DNA of 57,500 nt from Chrysomallon squamiferum (GCA_012295275.1 CM022669.1:18196091-18253590), one strand, 5' to 3'; counted from the first letter of the stretch, positions 33,821-46,312 are shown. Notes: generated by a model from the sequence alone, not told the origin. Numbers and translations: made by a program.

Positions 33821-36330
33821 CATATATTGTAAGTATCCATCGAACGTCCAAAGGATACACAGACACTTTTTATGATGTAAATTTCAAATATGGTATCCCT
33901 GTTATATCGTATCTTATCACGCTATCTTAATTAATGTCATATCATACATTCTATATCATATATGACATTATGATTAAAATTCAGATTGATCTCTACAAAT
34001 TTATTTCTACATAACAAATGCATGCTGTTTCGCCGCCGAAGAGTTATAATAATTACTTTTTATCACCTGTAATTAAAGCGGTTAAGCTTACCTGTCTTTA
34101 GAATGTGGGGGAGGTTGTCAATCAAAGGCAATATCATCCGAGCCTCGCTCATTATTACAGGTATTAGAGTCGGTCGCTTCGATCGAGTCAGGTATTTTGT
34201 GGTGGACATGGCGTTTTTGTAGGCAAAGGATCCTGAAACGGTATTTATAAACAAATAAAAATAAATAAAAATAAAAATAAAAATAAAAAACTCGAAAAAC
34301 CAGACCCCTCCCACAAGAAGAAGAAGATAGAAAAAAAAAGGGTTAAAGAAAGAAAACGAGACAAACAACAACAGACAAAAACAACAATAACACGGATGTT
34401 AATAAATAAAAACAGAATTTAAAATACGTAATAAATATTGTGAACTTTATGGAAAAAACGTTCCCCCATCTGTATGTCGTTCTAACTATCTATCTGTTCA
34501 TTATCAAATATTCAGCAATTACCCCAAGAGTGTTTTATTGCAAGAGTTCGTTCACTCTGACTTTGAATTCGGTGTCGTTATATTGTTTTATTTAAATAAA
34601 TAAATAGATAGATAAATAAATAAATAAATAAAAATTAAAATAAAATAAATAAATAAAAATTAAAATAAAATAAATGTTGCTACCATCTTTATTTCTGGTC
34701 TTTTCGAGCAGACGGAGACACACTAAAGTGTTGAGAAATCGTTCTGTGACGTCTAAATTGTAGCCGCACTTCCGGGACAAACCCGCTGCAGTGATTGGCT
34801 CGCCGAAAGCCTCGATTTCGTCGAACAGACCCAGTTCCAGAGCCTGGAGCAAGACCTGAAGTAAAACAGTATTATAAAGATTAATTTTAGAAGAAGAAGA
34901 AGACGATGACAATGCAGTAAAGACACGACTATCAAGAAAAAAAAGTTGGAAGTTTAATTCTCCGTACGCCTATAACGTTATTTATTCTACAAGCCACCAG
35001 ACTATTATATTAAAGGTCGTGGTAGGTACTATCATGTCTGCATGAAATCCACATATGGAGACATGTAAAAGATACATACATACATACATACATACGTAGA
35101 TACATTTATGCATACATATATCTTTATATCTAAGATGATTACATACAGAGACAGACAAACAAACACGTACGTACGTACACATACAGGTTGGTAGATATAC
35201 GTCAAATGCAAGGCTAAATTAGAACGTAACGCTTGGCAGAAGTTTTGCAGTATGAATTAACTACCAATATATAAAAAAGGAATCAATGGATACACCATTT
35301 CACAAAAAAAAAAAAAAAAAAAAAAAAGAAGATAAAGGATAAAAAATAAGAAAAGTTAATAACCCAGAAAAGAAATCTACCCTATAAGGATATCATATAC
35401 CGTACTGTCACCTTTATTGAGGCAAATAAAAGAGCATTATTTGGAAATAAATCAAAGTGTTCAGGCGCATGTCAGTCGGATAATAAACAGTTAGGGCTAC
35501 GTTATGTGATTGGGTTACTAGTGGTTTTTACGTCATTCCCAGTTCGAGGGTCTACGTGTCTAGAATGACGTAAAGGAAGACATTATTGCTAAGATTTCCT
35601 ATTGTGCCGTAAATTACGAATCGATAGCGTTCTAAAAACCACTGCCTCAGCACTTTGCGTGTTGTTTACTTGTACATTCAAGGTCGCTTACATGCACTGG
35701 TTATTCGGTAGAAGGGATTTAGGTTCAAATAGACAGTAATTTTCCCGATCTAACTGTTGTGTTGTTATTATTGTTATTATTATTATAAGGAAAAAAGAAA
35801 GAAAGAAAGAAAATGTAAAGAGTTCTGACATAAAATCTTTTGTTAGATAGTTTTCAGTTTTAATCACTGCTGTGCCATTTCGTCTTTCCTTCAAGATGGA
35901 ATGAATTTCATTATTAAAATAAATAAATAAATAAAAAATAAATCATGAAAGAAGGAAAGAGAGAAATAAAAATACATTATACAGAAAACTAATTCGAAAA
36001 CGAAAAACCAAATAAAACTTTAACCCTCCCATAAAAAAATTGCGGATCTATATTTGCTTAATAAGGATATTCGTTTTATTTCAAACAATTTAAACAATAA
36101 ACGTATATTAATGTGCATAAATATATTATGAATACATCCAAATGATTTATTTATTTATTTATTTATTAATAATGACGCATAAAAGAAAAATGTACAATTA
36201 AAATAATATATTGGCGAAGCCATTTTCTTTAGTTGTGACGTCACTACGCACACTGTGACACATATATCCACCCACGTGAAAACACACACACACACACACA
36301 CATACGGACATACGGGCAAATAAAAACAAC

Positions 36331-36367
<37 letters not shown>

Positions 36368-36551
36368 AAACACACTACAAAACCCACAAAATAAACATGT
36401 ATCACATCAGCACGTTCATGATGACGTCACAACTATAGTGGTTATCGGTTAAAATGGCGATGTTGAAATAACGCGCGGCTGTATTATATTATCGCAGTAA
36501 TCTGCTATTAACGACGATAGTTAGTGCAAACCAAATAAAACAATAACTTGC

Positions 36552-36585
<34 letters not shown>

Positions 36586-37653
36586 ATTTAATAATGTTCT
36601 AGACAATTCATACATACCTTTAATATTACACTTTCGGTGTTAAAGTTCCTTAAATTTTAATTGTAATTTATTACTAATTACTTAAATATATATATATGTA
36701 AGGAAGGATGGTAGGTATTCCCGAAAATGATCTAATTGTTTTTAGGCCGATACATCACATAATCGATGAACTGATTTTGGCTTAGCTTTTCAAACTAAAC
36801 AACAACAACAACAACAACTGCACTCCCATAAAAAAGGAAAAAAAAATCAAAACCATTCAACAATAAAGTTAATGGTTTTTTTTATTCATTATAATATTAT
36901 TATTATTATTATCCATATTTCTAAATCTCTGTGTTTTCGTTTCATATCTGGAAGAGGTTTGGTTCTGGTGCCACTGTCTCCCCACTTCTCTTGTCATTAT
37001 ACTAAATATATACACCTACCCATAGGCAGGGAGACACATACCAAGTTAAAACCGACTACTGACTAGGCGAGAACTCTGCTACATAAATAAGCGAAGATAT
37101 CGGCTTTTTTTGTTGCATCATTCGTCATTAACAGACCGTGAAGGTCACCGTAATCACGTTCGCCTCGAATGTTGAGCGAAGGTTCGTGAAGGCGTGCTTT
37201 AATGTTCAAATGTTCTCGAGAAAGAAAAATAGGCTTGATGAAAATATAAACCTTTTCAAATTTTTTTGTTTGTTTTAAAGTTTTTAGGGAAATCCGTACA
37301 GATCAAAGAGATGAAAGAAAAATAGAAACACCCGCCCCACCCTGTACACAAAAGGAAAAACGAAAAAAGAAAAAATGCGGTCGTAAAAAAAAGCATAAAG
37401 GTAGGAGGAAATTGCTGTGTACTTTTAGCATTCTGAATTATTTAATTATTTAATTAAATGTAACTATAAAATATAGATATATAAAACTTTTACTAACAAT
37501 AAAGTATCATTTCATAAAATAAATAATAACAACAAAAGAAACCTCTAAACCTCTTCGCCCCACAAAACAAAAACATGCCAAATCATAAAAACTGAGAGAG
37601 AGAGAGTAGCAAAATTTGTCACATACAATTAAGAAAGAGCATTTATTTTGTAA

Positions 37654-37689
<36 letters not shown>

Positions 37690-38462
37690 ATTCATTTGCT
37701 TAAAATATCTTTTTGAAATAAGATGCAAAAGTAAAAAGGCGTCACTTTGTTCCAAAATCCAATTAATTGTAATCTATTTTTTTTTTTTTTTTTTTTTTAT
37801 ATTAACACATTTTTATATTTGGAACAACATTTATATGATATTGTCTGTGTATGTGTGACTCTTTGCGATTCTGAATTATTATTATTATTATTAATATTAT
37901 TTTTTTTTAAAGGAAAAAAAATAGATTTTGTAAATGGAGAAAAAAGAAAGAAGAACAACAACCACAAAAGTTATTATTAAAAATCACATATTATTTTTAT
38001 ATACATCTGTAGCAGTGAAGCATATTTTTATAAATCTGAAACAAAGACAGTAATTATGTACTACCAGATCTACTGCTGCAACCTTATTAACTAATAATAT
38101 AATAATAACAATAATAACAACAACAACAATAATAATAATAGTAATAATCATGATAATAATAATAATAAATAATAATAATAAAATAATAATAATAATAATC
38201 ATGATGATGATAATAATAATAATAATAATAATAATCATAAATATAAATATAAAACAACAACGTTCACCATCATCAGAATCTCCAATATTAACTATAAACA
38301 CAACAGCAATTACTATTATGCTTATAAATTAATTAATTAACTAATTAATTAGTTAATTAAAACTGAACTTACCCCAAGACGTCTGGCTCCAAAAACAAGG
38401 TCCATAATCGGGTCCGCAGCACTGTCCGATTTCAACATGTTATCTACGATCAAGTCATTCAT
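31722..38462 (-). CDS. Acetylserotonin O-methyltransferase-like enzyme, seven exons, 389 aa
   Basis: Exons in gene order: 38462-38373, 34855-34684, 34232-34092, 33523-33245, 32627-32487, 32315-32193, 31945-31722; 390 codons with TGA, frame kept. Residues 1-130 form the dimerisation domain (DLVFGARRLGVLLQALELGL, then a winged-helix part with LSRKCGYNLDVTERFLNTL). The Rossmann methyltransferase domain follows: SAM motif DLGGSSG (225-231), GDFFKDSLPAADL (275-287), HVIHDWD with the likely catalytic base His295, and the C-terminal GGSLLVLEKML and GKERTATEY blocks. This class II O-methyltransferase family includes ASMT, which makes melatonin from N-acetylserotonin. Two oddities: a 40-residue Lys/Asn/Asp-rich insert (about 151-191) before the SAM domain, and changes at positions thought to bind the substrate (see findings). 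Melatonin synthesis should therefore not be assumed. The first intron is 3.5 kb and full of microsatellites. Confidence 0.93.
31951..32154. repeat. (AAT)n and (CT)n in the last O-methyltransferase intron
   Basis: AAT array 31951-32002 and CT array 32086-32154. Together with short flanks they make up almost the whole 247-bp last intron; the AAT tract starts six bases from the exon 7 acceptor. Confidence 0.95.
33561..33820. repeat. (AAT)n, (GAA)n, (GAT)n, (ATT)n compound array
   Basis: Four trinucleotide arrays in sequence in the O-methyltransferase intron between exons 3 and 4. AAT at the left and ATT at the right are reverse complements, so this could fold back. Confidence 0.94.
34856..38372. 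other. First intron of the O-methyltransferase gene
   Basis: A 3.5-kb intron with poly-A tracts (35304-35327, 37659-37688), CAA repeats (36335-36366), an AAT-rich block (38093-38240) and two TGACGTCA sites about 185 bp apart (36236 and 36422). No exon is recognised. Confidence 0.6.
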
Positions 38463-38770
38463 TCTTCAGCTCCTTACGTGTGTAATATAGATAGATATAT
38501 GTATGTATGTATCTATGTATCTAGACTTAGCAGTTGAGAATATCGAAGCGGTTATTAAAAGATACCGGCCGGCAAAAACAGCTGAGCAGCAAACAGCTGA
38601 TTCAGTTTTAAATACCGCGATCAGCTGTCTAGAAAATGAGAATAGACAGTTTGTTAACCTGTTTTATGACCAATCACAGGGCTGGAATTGTACCGTCCTG
38701 GCACCTGATTGGTCTCTATGTATTACACAAGCACCAAGGAATACCCGTATTACGTTGAAGGCTGAATAAT
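38463..38770 (-). promoter_or_regulatory. Probable 5' regulatory region of the O-methyltransferase gene
   Basis: A 300-bp stretch of ordinary complexity just upstream of the first coding exon, set in otherwise simple-repeat DNA. It has three CAGCTG E-box cores (38579, 38594, 38622) and a perfect inverted pair of CCAAT boxes, GACCAATCA (38668-38676) and TGATTGGTC (38706-38714). CCAAT boxes 200-250 bp before a start codon fit an NF-Y-type promoter. It also contains an open frame of 88 codons on the + strand that resembles no family and is not annotated as a gene. Confidence 0.45.
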
Positions 38771-39452
38771 TGATCGCTTTTTTTTTTTTTTTTTTTTTTT
38801 TAAAGGGAGAGTTAATTTGAATAAATGCTATAGTTGATCAGAAAACCATAGGTTAAAAGTTAATACAAGATATACTTCTTGTTATATAAAATGTTGTGTG
38901 TATCTATAATGTGTGTGTTTATATATATATATGTATATGTTAAGTTTTATTATTATTTAGCAATTTTTTAAATTGGCTTTCAACATTTTGTGTATTTACT
39001 TAAAGAGAGAAAGAAAAAAGAGAATGCTCTTGCACAAGAGATAAAAGTACAAATGCTATATATAAACAAGTCTCTTTTAAGTCGAAGGAAATATTCCATT
39101 TGAAAATTAATTTAATTTTAATACGATATTTATGCTTGGGAAATTCAAGCAAGCGCTATATTAATTTACTTATGAGCTATAAAAGAAAATGTAAAATAAA
39201 TAAAAACAAATTAATAAAAATTAAAAATTAAAGTAAAAGACATTAACATAAAATAAATTAAAAGGTAACTAAAGAATATCGAAATGATAGATTATTTATT
39301 GATGCAAATACTTTGGCGATACTCAGTTTTATATGACCTTTTATTTCATTTTCAAAAATATTTGCATGATTAAACACAGGTTTTTTTCTGTACAAACTAA
39401 TTAAGAGTAAAGTTTATTATATGCGAGAACAGGAAGAAAGATAGCGAACTAA

Positions 39453-39461
<9 letters not shown>

Positions 39462-39547
<86 letters not shown>
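39462..39547. repeat. (GA)n microsatellite
   Basis: 86 bp; left border of the duplicated block at 39.5 kb. Confidence 0.95.
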
Positions 39548-39550
<3 letters not shown>

Positions 39551-39635
39551 TATAAATCATGATTATATAAATAATGAATACAAAACTCACATTACGTATA
39601 TGAAACGAGATATTATTTCTACACTAACAGAAGAA

Positions 39636-39636
<1 letters not shown>

Positions 39637-39689
<53 letters not shown>

Positions 39690-39778
39690 AACACCTTGGT
39701 TAATAATGTATGAAATAAGATATTATTACTAATTTGAGAGAAGAAAAACAACACAAACACACACACACACACACACAC
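39637..39778. repeat. Two (CA)n microsatellites
   Basis: CA tracts at 39637-39690 and 39756-39778, separated by a short non-repeat block that is itself a partial copy of neighbouring sequence. Confidence 0.93.
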
Positions 39779-40076
39779 CTTGTTTAATGATGAGAATATT
39801 TTTACTTGCAAATACTATAATAATGGGGTTGGTGATGCCAAGGCTTTGAAATACTGGTACATATTTATACGAACGAGAAACAAATTAAAAAATAAAATAG
39901 TCACAGAAGGAAAGGGGCAGTCAGACAGACAGGAAGATTGGGAACTATCAAACAGACTGACGGAGAAAGACAGACTAGCAGACAGAGGAAGATACACAGA
40001 AAAGGACAGAGGCAGAGAGTCAGATTGACACACTCACACCCAGAGAGACAGACAGACAGATACACAGGCAGACAGG

Positions 40077-40179
<103 letters not shown>

Positions 40180-40268
40180 TATAAATCATGATTATATAAA
40201 TAATGAATACAAAACTCACATTACGTATATGAAACGAGATATTATTTCTACACTAACAGATGAAAAAC

Positions 40269-40302
<34 letters not shown>

Positions 40303-40418
40303 TTGGTTAATGATGGGAACATATTTCACTTGCAAATACTATAATAATGGGGTTGGCGATGCCAAGGTTTTGAAATACTGGTACATATTTATACGAACAA
40401 GAAACACAGGCAGACAGG

Positions 40419-40421
<3 letters not shown>

Positions 40422-40512
<91 letters not shown>

Positions 40513-40595
40513 GAGAGAAGGACAGAGAGAGAGAGAAAGAGAGAGACGGACAGAGAGAGAGAAATAGAGAGAGAGACGGACAGAAAGAGAGAGAC

Positions 40596-40662
<67 letters not shown>

Positions 40663-40704
40663 GGACAGAAAGAGAGAGAGACAGAGAGAGAGAAAGAGAG
40701 AAAG
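40422..40704. repeat. (GA)n with GACGGACAGA interruptions
   Basis: A pure GA part is followed by repeats with GAGACGGACAGA and GAAAGAGAGAGACAGA units, then a second pure part (40596-40660). Confidence 0.95.
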
Positions 40705-41656
40705 TCAATGAACTTTATTGTTTATTCTGCAGTGAAAAGGGTGTAAGATGTTAAATAAATGACATGTGATTGATTATATAGGTTCTCTTCAGTCGGGTTA
40801 CGTAATTAGGAGTCTGTGTCATGTTTTGCCGATAGCGACCTAATTACCTCGTTGCCTTTGTCAGCTAGTATTGTTTTCAGTTGCTGATTCCTGTCGTCCA
40901 TAACAATATAATCGATTTTCTTGGCATTTATTAAGACATTTCAGTTTGTGTCCATTTAATACAGTTATCATTAACTATTCCTCTTTATCGTGTTGGGCAT
41001 CAGGAAGCATTAATTAACAAATTTTAATTGGTGTCAGTTCTCACGTAGCCTGATCAGAACTTTATTTACACTGAAGCATAATAATAAGGATATTGCATGC
41101 TGCAGTTAATATATACAGTGCAGATATAACAAGTCGGTGGGTTTATAGCTATATTTAGGTACATAAGATTAAGGTTTAGCTGTTATATAAAACTGCTGTA
41201 TTGAAAAATTTTCCGTCTGGTTTCAGCTTGTCTTTGGGCTGTATTTGTGCACTCGACAGTATTATATTTAAAAGATTTTCAACTGGATTGTTTTTTTTTT
41301 TTTAAATAAATGAACTGACTTTGTGGGCAACTGCTACTTCGCAGTAATTTAATTCAAGATTATGCACCTTCAGAATAAAGAAAGAAAGAAGGAAAGAAAG
41401 AAAAGCAAAGAGAAATAAATGAAGTTTATTTCCTGAGAAAATAAAAGTAAGAAAAATATCTTCATTAATTTCGACTAATGTCTCAGATATAGTAGACTAC
41501 CTTTCTACTGCTTTATTTTTATAATACAATAATAAAAATATATTTTAAATTATAATTTTGGGAAAATAGATTTGAAACTTAATTCCATATTCGTAATTAA
41601 AATATATTTACTTTTCATAATTCAACTATAAATTAGGTCTAACTCTGGCTTGACTA

Positions 41657-41658
<2 letters not shown>

Positions 41659-41738
<80 letters not shown>
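41659..41738. repeat. (AAT)n microsatellite
   Basis: 80 bp of pure TAA/AAT just before the inverted repeat and 27-bp minisatellite. Confidence 0.95.
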
Positions 41739-41860
41739 GTATATTTATATATATACTAAACACAGATTGTGTATCATATATACTGGATATAGACCGTTTA
41801 TGAAGTATACAAATACAGAACGACTATCAGGTATACTAGTCACAGTTGTTTACAATGTAT

Positions 41861-41995
41861 CTAATAATAGCGTTACTATTAAACACGTATTTTCGACCGC
41901 GTCGACAAATTCAGTTCTTGCTGTCATCTTATTTATTCTTTTTGTTTTTTTCGACGCCACCGAAAATACGTGTTTAATAATAATGCTATTATTAG
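41861..41995. repeat. Near-perfect 35-bp inverted repeat with 65-nt loop
   Basis: The left arm 41861-41895 and right arm 41961-41995 are reverse complements with two mismatches (CTAATAATAG...TATTTTCG against CGAAAATACG...TATTATTAG). Outside the arms the flanks also mirror each other: CGACTATCAGGTATAC on the left and GTATACTTGATAGTCG on the right. The structure sits at the left border of the 27-bp minisatellite. Confidence 0.9.
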
Positions 41996-42019
41996 AAATG
42001 TCTGGTATACTTGATAGTC

Positions 42020-43145
42020 GATCCGTGTCTTTTATACTTCATAGATGATCTGTATTCAGTATACGTGTGTTTAGTATACTTGATAGACGATCTCTGTCTA
42101 TTCTACCTGGTTGAAGACCTGTGTCTAGAGTACTTGATATACAATTTGTCTTTAGTATACTTGATAGTCGATCTGTGTCTTGTATATTTCACAGACGATC
42201 TACGTCTAGTTTACGATCTGTCTTTAGTATGCTTGACAGACGATCTGTTTAGTAGACTTGATACGTGATCCGTCCTTTCTATTTTTGACAGACGATCTGT
42301 GTTCAGTATACTTGATACACGACCTGTGTTCAGTATACTTGATACACGACCTGTGTTCAGTATACTTGATACACGACCTGTGTTCAGTATACTTGATACA
42401 CGACCTGTGTTCAGTATCCTTGATACACGATCTGTGTTCAGTATCCTTGATACACGATCTGTGTTCAGTATACTTGATACACGACCTGTGTTCAGTATCC
42501 TTGATATACGGTCTGTGTTCAGTATACTTGATATACTACCTGTGTTCAGTATACTTGATACACGACCTGTGTTCAGTATCCTTGATATACGGTCTGTGTT
42601 CAGTATACTTGATACACTACCTGTGTTCAGTATCCTTGATACACTACCTGTGTTCAGTATACTTGATATACGGTCTGTGTTTAGTATACTTGATACACTA
42701 CCTGTGTTCAGTATACTTGATATACGGTCTGTGTTCAGTATACTTGATACACTACCTGTGTTCAGTATACTTGATACACGACCTGTGTTCAGTATACTTG
42801 ATATACGGTCTGTGTTTAGTATAATTCATATATCATCTGTGTTTTTAGTATAATGCGTAGACAATCTGTGTTTAGTATACTTGATATACGGACTGTGTTT
42901 AGAAATCTGTGTTTTAGTATAATTCATAGACAATCTGTGTTTAGTATACTTCATAGACAGCCTCTGAGTAGTATACTTGATACATGGTCTGCGTTTAGTA
43001 TACTCCATATATACTTCATATACCATCTGTGTTTAGTATAGTTCATAGACGATCTGAACTTTTTTATACTTGACAAATAATCTGTGTCTAGTATATTTGA
43101 TAATCTGTGTTTAGATACTTAACAGATTATCTGTCTAACACAAGA
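42020..43145 (+). repeat. 27-bp minisatellite, about 40 units
   Basis: Unit CAGTATACTTGATACACGAC plus CTGTGTT. Units at 42296-42830 are nearly regular at 27 bp and leave two frames open for over 180 codons. Units on both sides (42020-42295 and 42830-43145) are more diverged, with variants such as GACGATCTGTGTTTAGTATA. Two sub-variants (CACGACCTG and TACGGTCTG) alternate, suggesting higher-order expansion. The open frames are a by-product of a repeat length divisible by three. Confidence 0.95.
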
Positions 43146-44344
43146 GATATAATCTGCGTCTGTATTATAGCTCAGTAAAGAACAAAACAAAAAAACACAC
43201 AAAAAAACATTAAAACATAAGACACAAACAAAGATAATAATGACGTTTCTCACATTTACACTAAGAATACACAGAAAAACATAACCTGAAGTTTTTGAAC
43301 TAACTAACTAACAAAATAGATAAATAAATAAATGAAAGTGAATAAAATAAAATAAATAACCAAAATAAAAAGGTATATATATATGTGGAGTTGTATAAAC
43401 TAGACATAAACCCAGTCGTTTTTGAAGTTACTAAACTGTCTAGTTTTAAACATTCGCACACAAGTGTTCTGAAAACTTACACAGTGCATAACTTACCAAC
43501 CACTCCGGGAGATTATAATTTTTCTTTTCTAGAATATCCGCTTTCGCAGAGCTTTTTCTAAATCATTTTAGCTTTTTCTTTTTTCTTTCGTCTCCTTAAA
43601 TGTCGATATTCCAGTTTGCTGAATTTTTATAAGAACAGTTAAAATTTTCAATACATTTTTTAAAATTTATGTAATATATTTAATGTGTTTTATATGATTT
43701 TAAATCAAACGAAAGTATATTTTGGGAAAATAATACAAAATGTTGTTAATGATTCAGAGCTGTCTAATAAAAATAAAACACGATGATCCCCCCCCCATCA
43801 AAGAAACACACAGAGAAATATAAATAATTTACAAAAAAAGTTTATAACCTCCCTTGATGCAGCCCTCAAACAACAAGCAAACAACAAAAAAACCCATCAG
43901 CAAACAACAAGAACCCATGAATCTAAGAACAACAAATGCAAAAAAAAAAAAAAAAAAAAAAAAAAATTCACCCAAATTCATCCTCAAAATCACCTAATAA
44001 CATTACAAATCCAACAATTATTGAACAACTTATTCGTGATTTGGAGTGTTTTATTAAAAGTATGTAAAAACCCAAACAATTGTCGATGTAAAAATTGAAA
44101 ATTACCATTTATAAGACGTTTTTTTGTGCGTTTACATACATACCCCCCACACGCACACATATAATACGTAAATACATTTACACACATACATACATAAACA
44201 GACGTATACCTTGCCAACAATAACACCTATATTTACATTGTAATATAAAGCGTGATTTAATTTATTTACATTCATAAACATTTGCATGTATGTACCTTAA
44301 TAGTCGATATCCAATGGTCAATATAAAATGCCTGAGATCGTGTA

Positions 44345-44878
44345 AACCATTCCTACATTCATTCTCACGTTCATAATTCCTTCCTTCATTCACAAGTTCA
44401 TAATTCCTTCCTTCATTCACAAGTTCATAATTCATTCATTAATTCACACTTCATAATTCATTCGTTCATACACAAGTTCAGAATTCTTTCATAAATTCAT
44501 AATTCATTCATTCATTCACAAGTTCATAATTCATTCCTTTATTCACAAGTTCGTAATTCCTTGCTTCATTCACAAGTTCATAATTCATTCCTTCATTCAC
44601 AAGTTCATAATTCATTCATTAATTCACAGTTCATAATTCATTCATTCATTCACAAGTTCATAATTCATTCATAAATTCATAATTCATTCATTCATTCACC
44701 TTTTCATAATTCATTCGTTCATTCACAAGTTCATAATTCATTCATTCATTCTCAAGTTCATAATTCATTCATTCAGTCACAAGTTCATAATTCATTCACA
44801 AATTCATAATTCATTCTCAGGTTCATAATTCATTCATTCATTCTCAAGTTCATAAGTCATTCATTCATTCAAGTTCTG
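44345..44878 (+). repeat. AT-rich minisatellite, about 28-bp unit
   Basis: About twenty units of the type CATTCACAAGTTCATAATTC plus 4-8 bases of CATT/CCTT repeat. Length varies by one or two CATT steps, so a tetranucleotide microsatellite seems to be embedded inside each larger unit. Confidence 0.93.
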
Positions 44879-45129
44879 GGAAATACTTATAATTTTTATC
44901 TCTTGACCAGCTCTTATAAATGAATTCGTGCATTTTAACAAATCAGTGCTGTTTTGACACGAACACAAATAATAATAAAAACAAAATAAAAAATAAATTA
45001 AAAAAAGAGACTGAACAGAAGAAAACATTAGGCATTTTCATAAAAATTTTCTACCGTAAATAACAGTTATTATCGTATTAACAGCAATGATAACATCAAC
45101 TGACGGGGAGAAAGAAACGTCTTACAACG

Positions 45130-45202
45130 AAGTGACGTCACAAAGGAAAGGCAAATAATTTTAGCTTGGAAAATTATTTGCCTTTCCTTTGTGACGTCAC
45201 TT
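45130..45202. repeat. Perfect 33-bp inverted repeat with 7-nt loop
   Basis: The left arm 45130-45162 and right arm 45170-45202 are exact reverse complements; the loop is AGCTTGG. Each arm has a TGACGTCA (CRE) core near its outer end and AAAGGAAAGGCAAATAATTTT inward in part. RNA from either strand would form a 73-nt perfect hairpin. Could be a young palindrome, a tiny inverted-repeat element or a hairpin RNA source; no sign of transcription can be seen. Confidence 0.97.
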
Positions 45203-45287
45203 GGATATTACAGTTTTAATTTATAATGATCTGATTATAATTACCAAATGTTTTTTGATAGATAAAATGTAATAAAATAAAACAAAA

Positions 45288-45290
45288 TAA

Positions 45291-45329
<39 letters not shown>

Positions 45330-45381
45330 ATAGATTTAAAAAGAGAGAATTACTTTAAGTACACAAAAAAAATTATTTTTC

Positions 45382-45417
<36 letters not shown>

Positions 45418-45460
45418 TATATTTATTTATTTAATCATTTATTTATTTATTTATTTTTGT
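45288..45460. repeat. (AAAT)n and (ATTT)n facing arrays
   Basis: AAAT array 45288-45332 and ATTT array 45379-45460 are reverse complements, about 46 bp apart, and could form a long hairpin. Confidence 0.92.
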
Positions 45461-46208
45461 ACATCCTAAAGTACAAATTAAGGGCAACGAACTTGTAGGT
45501 GCCAGAGAACGTTAAAATTTAAGTGCACGAGTCTGCTATTATTGGTGCATCGTGATTAATGTCTTAAAGCGAATGGCAGATCTCGCATATTCCATCCATT
45601 TATTTTATCCATACACTGACACGTGGAAAGACACCAAAGCAATGTAACATTCCTCAGGCGAGTTGTTAAAAGGAGGAAACGCTGACAGCGTGAAAAGAAA
45701 TGGATTTTTTTCAACGACTGTTTACGTAATTTCATTCACAAATGTACAGAGAGGACGTCGTTGTTCCGTGCAAAGGAAATGACGTCATAGGTCGATGACC
45801 ACTTCAAAAATGGATGTGTTTCGAGTTCAGTTCGAATAAGGCAGTTTTAAAGCCTGCGGCATTATACCTTTGTTTTTACGTTCGATTGTTTATAGTAGTG
45901 TTTAGAAAGCTTCAATCCATCCTATTTATTATTATTATTATTATTATTATTTAAATATCTTTTAACTTTATTTTTATATCACTAGTACAACACTGGACTA
46001 CACATACTCTTGCTTAGTACATGTTTGTTCTCTCTTCATTCATTCATTTATTCATTCATGATTTCTTTAATGGTATATATGGTATCCCTGACATTTTGTT
46101 CTCTCTAAATATAAGGAAAATATCAAATAAAGCACGCTGAATATTTCTCCTATCAGACTGTCTTCTGTCCGTCTATCCGCTTATCCGTCTTCATTTATAT
46201 TTATCAAT

Positions 46209-46312
<104 letters not shown>

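Noticed and set aside
35510-35570. tRNA B-box-like AGTTCGAGGGTC
   Set aside because: No cloverleaf could be built round it; at most an old SINE piece.
38503-38769. 88-codon open frame on the plus strand
   Set aside because: Covers the likely promoter of the methyltransferase gene, has no recognisable family and ends in a poly-T.
42258-42853. Two overlapping open frames of over 180 codons encoding SILDTRPVF-type repeats
   Set aside because: Both follow from a 27-bp minisatellite, lack splice or start context, and the unit diverges freely outside the open part.
42020-44878. Possible CRISPR array
   Set aside because: The repeats are directly adjacent with no unique spacers, in a eukaryotic genome; these are minisatellites.
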